Assembly: GCA_021812735.1 (NCBI GenBank)
Contig: JAKAMV010000220.1
Location: 1 to 11,524 of the forward strand
Direction: 5' to 3'
Origin: Chloroflexota bacterium
GTDB lineage: Bacteria > Chloroflexota > Limnocylindria > Limnocylindrales > CSP1-4
DNA length: 11,524 bases
Both the position numbers and the translations under genes were made by a program. Under the pieces are notes generated by a model. It saw nothing but the letters and a program-made list of their open reading frames with translations. It was not told the DNA's origin and ran no database searches. Each line of letters opens with the position of its first letter. Within the stretch, counting starts at the first letter, position 1. Of the stretch, positions 6,218 to 11,524 are shown one piece after another.

Positions 6218-6233
6218 CATACTTTGTATGGTG
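6218..6233. repeat. AT-rich palindromic element CATACTTTGTATGGTG, copy 2
   Basis: It is identical over 16 bp to the copy at 6011-6026 and in the same orientation, 207 bp away. The flanking bases differ, so identity ends exactly at the element. It abuts the end of the 15-bp tandem repeat. Confidence 0.75.
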
Positions 6234-6249
6234 GGTCGATAGGGCCCCC

Positions 6250-6367
6250 TGCGGCGCGGCTGTCCCCCCTGCGGCGCGGCTGTCCCCCCTGCGGCGCGCC
6301 TGTCCCCCTGCGGCGCGGCTGTCCCCCCTGCGGCGCGCGCCTGTCCCCCTGCGCCGCGACTGCCCCC
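6250..6367. repeat. Degenerate tandem repeat with a unit of about 20 bp, about 6 copies
   Basis: The unit is TGCGGCGCGGCTGTCCCCCC. Copies begin at 6250, 6270, 6290, 6309, 6329 and 6350, with lengths 20, 20, 19, 20, 21 and 18. Length changes fall in the C-run and the GC run, as expected from slippage. The array ends 39 bp after the stop codon of the MFS/cNMP gene, so it lies in that gene's 3' region. It may be transcribed as a C-poor, G-rich RNA on the minus strand. Confidence 0.9.
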
Positions 6368-6406
6368 TGGCTGAGCCGCTACCGCCCGCGTCCCAGTGAC
6401 AACCTC

Positions 6407-8146
6407 TCAGCCCGTGCCGCCCGTCATTCGGGCGGCTGCCACCCGCAGCGCCTCGGCGATGGCTCGCGGCTGCCCGGTCACGGCGGCGAGGAATTGCTCG
6501 CGGTCGAGGGCGTACAGCTCGACGTCGGTCACCGCGACCACCGTCGCCGTTCTCGGGACATCGCGGAGCAGGGCGATCTCTCCGAACGAGTCCCCGGCGC
6601 CCATGTCCCGGAGCGTCGTCCCCGCACGCGTCACCCTGAGGGTTCCGCTGACGATCACGTAGAAGCGATCGCCCGGCTCTCCCTCCCGGATCACGACCGT
6701 TCCGGCAGGCAGCTCGAGCTGGACCAGGCGGCGAGCCGCGGACTCCAGCACGGCTGCCGAGACCGGCGCGAAGATCGACACGCGCTGGAGCACGCCGATC
6801 TCGCGCACCGGGATCGTCACGCGTCCGTCGATCCTGGCGAACCGGGGCGCGGCGGCCAGCGCCACCAGCGGCAGCGCAGCCCCGAAGGCGATCAGCGCCC
6901 CGCGGACCCCAAGGAGCAGCACAACGGGGGCCACCAGGAAGGAGCCGAGCGCCTCCGCCGCGAGCAGGAGTCCCTCCAGCACGCCGAACACGCGTGCCCG
7001 CACCGCGTCCGGGGCAATGCGCTGGAGCAGCGTCTGTCCGGCCACGTCGATGAGCGCCATCCCGATCCCACCGACCGCCAGCAGGACGAGCGCAGACGCG
7101 GGTGCCGGCGCGGCGCCGATGAGGAGGAGTTGCAGCCCCACCACGATCGCGCCGACCCCGAGCCATGGCGCGAGCCTGCGCCGTCCCACCAGCGCGAGCG
7201 TCGAGACGCCACCGAGCACGATGCCCCCTCCGAACGTCGCGGTCAGGAAGCCGGCTCCCGACTCGCCCGTCCCCAGGAGTTCGATCGACATCAGGACGAG
7301 CAGCACCTCGAGGCCGCCGAAGACGAGGAGCCGCCCGGCCAGCAGCGCCATCACGACAAGCAGGTCCCGATCCGCCGCAACGGCCCGCAGCCCGGCCAGC
7401 ATCGATCCCCCGGCCAGCATCGATCCCCCGGCAGGCATCGATCCCGAGGACTCCTCGGGATCCCCGTCACGTGGCCCGCGGTCTCCCGTTGGCGCGGCGG
7501 CACCGACGGTCGCGTGCAGTTCGCCGGTCGGGCTGCGAAGCGGGTGCAGGCGCCCGACCAGGACCGCCGCGACCAGGAGCGCGGCACCGCTCGCGACGAA
7601 GGCGGCGCCCACGGTCGCCGCGGCGAGCACGACACCGACGACGAAGGGGCCGACGAGGGCGCCCACGCCTTCGGCAACGCTGCCGAGCGAGTTCGCCGCC
7701 GTGAGCTCGTCGGGCGAGCTGGACAACTCCGGCAGCAGCGCTCCCTGCACGGGCCGCGGCACTGTCTGCGATACCGAGACGAGGATCGCGAGGCCGTAGA
7801 CGGCCAGCGCGCTGGCGTTCGCCAGGATCGCGGCACCGGTGGCGCCGATCAGGATTGCCTGCGCCAGGTACGTCCAGCGCAGGACCCGGTCGCGTCGATA
7901 GCGGTCTCCCAGCCCCGAGGTGAAGGGCGCGAGCAGCGCGGCGGGCACGAGTTGGAGCACTGCGACCAGTCCCATGGATGCCGGACCGGTGGCCGCGTAC
8001 GCGTACACCAGGATCGCCGTCCACTCGCCGGTTTCAACCGCGTTGAAGATGACGAAGGCGACCGTGGCGCGCACGAGCGCGGGGTTCCGCGCGATCCGCC
8101 AGAAGGCGTCGATGGACGCGCCGACCCGCGCGGCGACCTTGGGCAT
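6407..8146 (-). CDS. MFS transporter fused to a C-terminal cyclic-nucleotide-binding domain
   Basis: This 579-residue protein has a major facilitator part (about 20-435) with around 12 hydrophobic helices. The MFS loop motif is at 78-88 (GLGDRYRRDRV). RPVQGALLPEL (131-141) is typical of the EntS-like exporter branch. The central cytoplasmic loop (about 200-253) carries a small amino-acid repeat, GSM(P/L)AG three times. The C-terminal domain (about 452-565) is a cNMP-binding beta-roll. Its phosphate-binding cassette GDSFGEIALLRDVPRTATV (518-536) keeps the Glu and Arg that contact the nucleotide. Such fusions suggest transport gated by cAMP or cGMP, but the transported substrate is unknown. The start at ATG 8146 has no obvious Shine-Dalgarno. 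The longer frame to 8545 is rejected because it runs through the divergent SRPBCC gene. The 3' end is followed by the tandem repeat array. Confidence 0.9.
   Translation of the reverse strand: MPKVAARVGASIDAFWRIARNPALVRATVAFVIFNAVETGEWTAILVYAYAATGPASMGLVAVLQLVPAALLAPFTSGLGDRYRRDRVLRWTYLAQAILIGATGAAILANASALAVYGLAILVSVSQTVPRPVQGALLPELSSSPDELTAANSLGSVAEGVGALVGPFVVGVVLAAATVGAAFVASGAALLVAAVLVGRLHPLRSPTGELHATVGAAAPTGDRGPRDGDPEESSGSMPAGGSMLAGGSMLAGLRAVAADRDLLVVMALLAGRLLVFGGLEVLLVLMSIELLGTGESGAGFLTATFGGGIVLGGVSTLALVGRRRLAPWLGVGAIVVGLQLLLIGAAPAPASALVLLAVGGIGMALIDVAGQTLLQRIAPDAVRARVFGVLEGLLLAAEALGSFLVAPVVLLLGVRGALIAFGAALPLVALAAAPRFARIDGRVTIPVREIGVLQRVSIFAPVSAAVLESAARRLVQLELPAGTVVIREGEPGDRFYVIVSGTLRVTRAGTTLRDMGAGDSFGEIALLRDVPRTATVVAVTDVELYALDREQFLAAVTGQPRAIAEALRVAAARMTGGTG
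7391..7444. repeat. 18-bp tandem repeat (3 copies) inside the MFS central loop
   Basis: Three in-frame units start at 7391, 7409 and 7427 and encode GSM(P/L)AG. The third unit differs by two bases. It expands the flexible loop between the two halves of the transporter and keeps the frame. Confidence 0.85.
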
Positions 8147-8224
8147 GTGGGTAGCATGGCCGATGGCGCAGGCCCTCCGCTGGGCGGCCGCGCTCAGCGA
8201 CCTCAAGGGAGACTGGAGCGTCCC
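8147..8224. promoter_or_regulatory. Compact divergent promoter region between the MFS/cNMP and SRPBCC genes
   Basis: These 78 bp separate two divergent start codons and must hold at least part of both promoters. No convincing -10/-35 boxes are visible. Sharing one regulatory site is possible. Confidence 0.45.
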
Positions 8225-8671
8225 GTGGAGAAGGTGTTCGAGATCTACATCAAGACGACGCCGGAGCGCCTGTGGGAGGCGATCACCGACCCCGGGATCA
8301 GGGCGAAGTACAACTTCGGCGCGGGCGTGACGTCGGACTGGACCGTCGGTTCCCGTTTCGAAATGGGCGCACGAGGTGGCAGCTTCCCGCTCGGCGAAGG
8401 AGAGAACCTGGAGGTCGATCCTCCACGCCGGCTGGTTCAGACCATGCTCGCCCTCTGGGACGAGGACGTGAAGAGCGAGGGAACGTCGCGGATCACCTGG
8501 GAGATCGAGCCGGTCGGCGACTCCTGCCGGCTGACCGTGACCCACGACCAGCTCCGCGAAGGCGCCAACGAGCAGCTCTACGGCGGCTGGCCGATGATCC
8601 TCTCCGGCCTGAAGACGTGGCTCGAGACGGGAGAGCTGCTGACGACCCCGGGATCGCTGCTGTACGGCTGA
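8225..8671 (+). CDS. SRPBCC protein, AHSA1-like (activator of Hsp90 ATPase homologue type)
   Basis: This 148-residue protein is the only plus-strand gene. It starts with the typical AHSA1-like strand and helix, VEKVFEIYIKTTPERLWEAI (1-20), followed by TDPGIRAKYNFG. It then has the central strands DWTVGSRFEM (38-47) and TSRITWEIEP (87-96), with LTVTHDQL (103-110), and ends in the long helix GGWPMILSGLKTWLETGE (120-137). The fold binds hydrophobic ligands; its substrate is unknown. The start chosen is GTG at 8225 with GGAG 6 nt upstream, matching the usual family start. An in-frame ATG at 8156 would add 23 residues without family likeness and run close to the divergent gene. Bacterial members often follow an ArsR regulator gene, but none is present here. 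The gene converges on the small hypothetical gene at 8764. Confidence 0.9.
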   Translation: MEKVFEIYIKTTPERLWEAITDPGIRAKYNFGAGVTSDWTVGSRFEMGARGGSFPLGEGENLEVDPPRRLVQTMLALWDEDVKSEGTSRITWEIEPVGDSCRLTVTHDQLREGANEQLYGGWPMILSGLKTWLETGELLTTPGSLLYG

Positions 8672-8701
8672 GGTCGCTGCAGCACGTCCAGATCTGCCTG
8701 A

Positions 8702-8727
8702 CGCCTGCCGGCCGTTCGCGGAAGGCG
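8702..8727. terminator. Possible bidirectional terminator hairpin between convergent genes
   Basis: CGCCTgCCG (8702-8710) and CGGaAGGCG (8719-8727) pair with one mismatch around an 8-nt loop. It lies in the 92-bp gap between the SRPBCC stop (8671) and the stop of the minus-strand gene at 8764. No T-run is seen, so the call is tentative. Confidence 0.35.
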
Positions 8728-8763
8728 GCGTAGCAGGCCCTCATGCAGTCCAGGCGCGCCGCG

Positions 8764-9261
8764 CTAGGCGGGTTTGCCGGCGGCCTCGGGCTTCGCCTCC
8801 TGCTCCTGGCTGCCGTCGCGGCCCCGGCCGAGCTCGCCGCGCACGGCGGCCGCGCCGTGGACGGCGGACCAGGCGGTCACGGCGCGGAGGAGCGTGGCCG
8901 AGTCGGGCCGGACGGCGAGGCGGTCGTTCGCGCCGCGGATCCCGGTTCCGAGTTCGGCGAGCTGCCCCCGGTAGGCAGGCCTGTCGCCGGTCGATCGTTC
9001 GGACAGCGGGTAGACGTCGAAATAGCCATCGCTGGAGACGACGACGGTCGCCTCGGCCGAGGAGAAGGGCATGCGGGACATGGTGCGGTCCGATCCGTCG
9101 CGCGCTGCGAGCCAACGGAATGGGGACCCGGCGCCTGCGATCTGTGGCTCCACCATGGGGCCATTGCCCGATCCCGTCAAGTCAGGGTACTCGGCCGGCC
9201 GGCTCGCGCGGTTCGCGACAAACCACCCGGCGGGTCCCGCCGCAGGAGCGCGCGGACTCAC
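8764..9261 (-). CDS. Uncharacterised protein coupled to the SPFH gene
   Basis: This 165-residue reading frame starts at a GTG that overlaps the SPFH stop as GTGA. That junction is typical of translationally coupled genes. I recognise no family. The middle part (about 37-120) looks like a folded domain, with SPFRWLAARDGSDRTMSRMPF, EATVVVSSDGYFDVYPLSE (69-88) and a Leu-containing helix LLRAVTAWSAVHGAAAVRGEL (124-144; key residues Trp131, His135). The last 20 or so residues are Gln/Glu/Lys/Ala-rich and probably disordered. No signal peptide or membrane helix is seen. The alternative start is ATG at 9156 (residue 36), where family-like sequence seems to begin. Codon third positions are strongly G/C, as expected for coding sequence here. 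A role with the SPFH protein is inferred only from the overlap. Confidence 0.68.
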   Translation of the reverse strand: MSPRAPAAGPAGWFVANRASRPAEYPDLTGSGNGPMVEPQIAGAGSPFRWLAARDGSDRTMSRMPFSSAEATVVVSSDGYFDVYPLSERSTGDRPAYRGQLAELGTGIRGANDRLAVRPDSATLLRAVTAWSAVHGAAAVRGELGRGRDGSQEQEAKPEAAGKPA

Positions 9262-10292
9262 CGAGCTCGCTGACTCTCCTCGTGCGTCGCCTGCTGGACG
9301 GAGCGGGCCAGCAGTTCGAACAGGGGGGCAAGCTGGCCGATGAGCTGGCTGTTCTCCCCGTAGATCGACATATTCGTGCCCTGGAGGACTTTCGACGCCG
9401 ACTCCACGATTTGCGGAACCTGCTCGAGCGGCAGCATCTCGCGGCGCAGGTCCTGCCGGGCCCGTTCGAGCAGGAGCTCGCCTTCCACGTCGAACTCCTT
9501 GACCTGGTTCTGCAGGCGGCGCATCCCCAGTTCCTGGCGCAGGACGGCACTCTCCTTCGCGATCCTGAGCAGTCGCACCGGAGCCTCGGCGTTCACTCGA
9601 TCGCGTTCGATGTCCAGTTGCGCGTGGAACTTCTCGTGTTCCCGGTGCAGGGCCTCCTTGTCGCTGGCCAGCCTCCGCTCCTGGACGCGACCGTCGGATG
9701 CCATCTCGGCCAGCCGGGTTTCCTCCTGCGACCGGATGTTGGATTGATCGGCTTTGAGCTTGATGTCGTTGCGGACCTCGGCCTCCAGCTGCTGGCGCAG
9801 CTGCGCGTCCACGATGAAGACCTGCGCCACCTGGGCGACTTCCACCGTGACGCCCCAGTCGGTCTCCTGGCCCGCTTCGCCCCGGATGGTCTGCTGCAGG
9901 GCAGCCGCCACCACGTCGCTCAGGGTTGTCTTGCGTTGCTCGATGCACTCGACCATGGTCATGTGGGAGACCGCGTGGCGCAGCTCTCCGAGGCAGATAT
10001 GAGTGAGCAGGGTGGCGATCTGCGCCAGTCCGTCGGTCGCCCCGAAGTCGAAGAGGCGCGCCGCCGACACCGGGTCGGTGATCCGGTATATGACGATGCC
10101 CTTGAACCGCAGGGGAATGCCATCCCTGGTCTCCTGGGTGAACTCGAAGGTGGCTTCCTGCTTGGTGCTGGGCACGAGCACGTAGGTGGTCCCCGGCAGC
10201 AGGAGAGCCTGCACGGCCGAGCCCCGGTTCTCCAGCACGCCTTTCCGACCGACCAGCAGGTACTGGTTTGGGCCTGCCCGCACGACTGGCAT
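9258..10292 (-). CDS. SPFH/band-7 domain protein with a long coiled coil and no membrane anchor
   Basis: This 344-residue protein belongs to the stomatin/prohibitin/flotillin/HflK group. Residues about 5-175 form the SPFH domain. Recognisable parts are NQYLLVGRKGVLENRG (9-24), the strands EATFEFTQETRDGIPLRFKGIVIYRITDP (46-74; key part RDGIPLRFKGIVIYRI), and DWGVTVEVAQV (145-155), the common 'x-WG-hydrophobic' strand before the coiled coil. Residues about 165-290 are charged and heptad-like, rich in Glu, Arg and Gln. The C-terminal 35 residues are more hydrophobic (LIGQLAPLFELLARS). Unlike flotillins there is no N-terminal membrane helix, so it may be soluble or peripherally attached. The ATG at 10292 has GGGAGG 8 nt upstream. 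A longer frame to 10430 is rejected as it overlaps the GGDEF gene and lacks conservation. It follows the diguanylate cyclase by 79 bp and overlaps the next gene by GTGA. Confidence 0.9.
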   Translation of the reverse strand: MPVVRAGPNQYLLVGRKGVLENRGSAVQALLLPGTTYVLVPSTKQEATFEFTQETRDGIPLRFKGIVIYRITDPVSAARLFDFGATDGLAQIATLLTHICLGELRHAVSHMTMVECIEQRKTTLSDVVAAALQQTIRGEAGQETDWGVTVEVAQVAQVFIVDAQLRQQLEAEVRNDIKLKADQSNIRSQEETRLAEMASDGRVQERRLASDKEALHREHEKFHAQLDIERDRVNAEAPVRLLRIAKESAVLRQELGMRRLQNQVKEFDVEGELLLERARQDLRREMLPLEQVPQIVESASKVLQGTNMSIYGENSQLIGQLAPLFELLARSVQQATHEESQRAR

Positions 10293-10300
10293 GAGCTGAA

Positions 10301-10306
10301 CCTCCC
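10301..10306 (-). promoter_or_regulatory. Ribosome binding site of the SPFH gene
   Basis: GGGAGG on the minus strand is 8 nt before the ATG at 10292. It excludes the longer upstream reading of the frame. Confidence 0.7.
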
Positions 10307-10371
10307 TGGGTCTGGGGGCACCTGCCCTTGATCTCGTTGGCGCGCGACACCCTGGCCGCGGCCCGCGCTGG

Positions 10372-11524
10372 CTACGCCGAGGCTGTGCCTTCCGCGGCCT
10401 GGAAGCTGTTGCCGAACCGGATGCCTCCACCGGCCTTCTTCGCCGCGTACATCGCCCGGTCCGCCTCGGCGAGCAGCCGTGGCAGCGAGACCAACGGGCG
10501 GTCGTCGACCAGCACGAGTCCCAGCGACGACCCGACGCGGACCTCGCGCTCCGCCATGGCTATCGGTTCCTCCAGCCGGGCATGGATGCGGCCGGCCAGG
10601 ACCCCGGCGGTGGCGTGGTCGCTCACGCCGGGCAGCAGCAGGACGAACTCGTCGCCGCCCATGCGCGCGACGGTGTCGGTGACCCGGATGGAACCGCGCA
10701 GCCGTTCACCGACGATCTGCAGCACCTCGTCGCCGGCGGCATGGCCCAGGCTGTCGTTCACCGCCTTGAACCCGTCGAGGTCGAGCATGATGAGCAGGCT
10801 CGCGGTGCCCGTGCGCCGCACTCGATCCACCGCGGCGGAGAGCCGGAGCAGGAGCCCGCGGCGGTTGAGGAGCCCGGTCATCTCGTCGTGCGCGACCTGC
10901 TCGCGGTCGTCGTGCGCCTCCCACACCAGGAGCACCAGTGCCACGCAGACGAGGGGTGCCCACCAGCCCATCTGCTGGTAGGAGAAGGCCAGGATCCATG
11001 CGATGACGCACTCGGCCAGCATCGTGCGGCGCCACGATCCCTCGAACACCAGCACCGTCTCGCGGGCGTTGAGGTGCTCGCGCAGCGCCACGGTGACCAC
11101 GGCGAAGCCGACCGAGATGCCCCCCAGCACCGCGGCGCCGACCAGTGCCGCGACGAGGTCGGCCGCATTCGGCACGACCCAGGCCGAGGTGATCTGCCGG
11201 ACCTCACCGACGGCCAGCCCGGCCATCACCGCCGCCAGGGCCTGGGTGGCGTGGTTGGCCAGGACGCCGTACCAGGGCACCTCGCGAAGCTCGCGCAGCT
11301 CGAGCGTCGAAACGAACGCCACCCACCCGCCTGCCACCGGGCCGCCCAGCAGCAGAGCGGCGACGATGAACGGCAGGTGGAACGTCAGCACGGCATGGTC
11401 GCCGATGGCGGCCGTCCGGAGCGAGCCCACGAGTCCCAGGCACAGCCAGAAGATGAGGCCCGCGCTTACCGGATCTCGTCCGATGATCTCGGGTGCCTGG
11501 AGCGTGATCAAGGGAGAGACCGGG
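10372..11524 (-). CDS. Membrane-bound diguanylate cyclase (GGDEF), N-terminus probably outside window
   Basis: This protein makes the second messenger c-di-GMP from two GTP. Counting from a TTG at 11511 there are 379 residues. The N-terminal half has about six hydrophobic helices (about 15-33, 41-57, 84-103, 116-142, 164-177, 182-197) and is probably a membrane sensor. The GGDEF domain spans about 207-370. DEMTGLLNRRG (209-219) is the usual start. LDLDGFKAVND (243-253) carries the metal-binding Asp, and MGGDEF (284-289) is intact. The inhibitory I-site RxxD is present as RVTD (276-279), five residues before GGDEF, so product feedback inhibition is likely. The TTG has no Shine-Dalgarno and the frame stays open to the window end. 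The true start therefore probably lies beyond base 11524. No EAL domain is present. The SPFH gene follows 79 bp downstream on the same strand. Confidence 0.93.
   Translation of the reverse strand, partial: PVSPLITLQAPEIIGRDPVSAGLIFWLCLGLVGSLRTAAIGDHAVLTFHLPFIVAALLLGGPVAGGWVAFVSTLELRELREVPWYGVLANHATQALAAVMAGLAVGEVRQITSAWVVPNAADLVAALVGAAVLGGISVGFAVVTVALREHLNARETVLVFEGSWRRTMLAECVIAWILAFSYQQMGWWAPLVCVALVLLVWEAHDDREQVAHDEMTGLLNRRGLLLRLSAAVDRVRRTGTASLLIMLDLDGFKAVNDSLGHAAGDEVLQIVGERLRGSIRVTDTVARMGGDEFVLLLPGVSDHATAGVLAGRIHARLEEPIAMAEREVRVGSSLGLVLVDDRPLVSLPRLLAEADRAMYAAKKAGGGIRFGNSFQAAEGTASA

Larger units (their letters stand above)
5882..6406. other. 525-bp gene-free, repeat-rich intergenic region
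   Basis: The gap separates the MFS/cNMP gene from the GNAT gene, both on the minus strand. From left to right it holds the GNAT leader, one CATACTTTGTATGGTG element (6011-6026), an inverted repeat (6068-6087), a 15-bp tandem repeat (6152-6216), a second copy of the element (6218-6233) and a degenerate tandem array with a unit of about 20 bp (6250-6367). No reading frame here looks like a protein. The open frames translate into Arg/Pro/Gly repeats. I see no tRNA or other RNA gene. Confidence 0.8.

Noticed and set aside
6010..6233. Insertion sequence or MITE
   Set aside because: There is no transposase frame, the boundary copies are direct rather than inverted, and no target-site duplication is evident. 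It is kept only as a repeat observation.
6152..6367. Possible CRISPR array
   Set aside because: The repeats are head-to-tail with no unique spacers, the units are short, and no cas genes are present.
5772..7166. 464-codon minus-strand frame with repeated Arg/Gly/Ala peptides
   Set aside because: It overlaps the GNAT and MFS genes in another frame, and its repeats merely translate the intergenic tandem arrays.
6224..8224. Long upstream part of the plus-strand frame that ends in the AHSA1-like gene
   Set aside because: It runs antisense to the MFS/cNMP gene and through the tandem repeats. Real homology begins only at 8225.

Overview
This is a very GC-rich, gene-dense bacterial window with nearly every gene on the minus strand. 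The gene mix is a Tat-exported [NiFe]-hydrogenase, a G1 glutamic peptidase, an MFS transporter fused to a cyclic-nucleotide-binding domain, an SPFH protein, a GGDEF protein and SRPBCC proteins. It fits a high-GC soil bacterium such as Chloroflexota (Limnocylindria or Dormibacterota-like) or Actinomycetota. This is inference from composition and content; no rRNA or other phylogenetic marker is present. All genes except one are read right to left.

Left end (1-2840): a short operon-like run holds an SRPBCC-fold protein, then the hydrogenase small subunit, then the large subunit, which is cut by the window edge. The two hydrogenase genes are 3 bp apart and each has a strong Shine-Dalgarno. The small subunit has a twin-arginine signal, a C-terminal membrane anchor and intact medial and distal Fe-S ligands. 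At the proximal cluster the second Cys of the usual CxxC is Asn. This is the most notable observation in the window.

Middle left (3042-5881): a GNAT acetyltransferase is followed by a small two-helix membrane protein, a membrane-anchored helical-repeat protein with Gly/Phe-rich segments, and a secreted G1-family glutamic peptidase. The last two genes overlap by an ATGA junction. Several inverted repeats lie between the GNAT gene and the small membrane protein.

Repeat-rich gap (5882-6406): 525 bp without a gene. It holds two identical 16-bp AT-rich palindromic elements, a 15-bp tandem repeat (4 copies) and a degenerate tandem repeat of about 20 bp (about 6 copies).

Middle right (6407-8671): the MFS transporter/cNMP-binding fusion (minus) is divergent from an AHSA1-type SRPBCC protein, the only plus-strand gene. 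Their starts are 78 bp apart.

Right end (8764-11524): a membrane diguanylate cyclase (probably cut at its N terminus), a soluble SPFH/band-7 protein with a coiled coil, and an uncharacterised protein coupled to it by a GTGA overlap. They form a plausible signalling or membrane-organisation operon. I see no CRISPR array, tRNA, rRNA, insertion sequence or integrase. No clear new multi-gene system is demonstrated. The best leads are the altered hydrogenase cluster ligand with its SRPBCC neighbour, and the repeat-rich gap.
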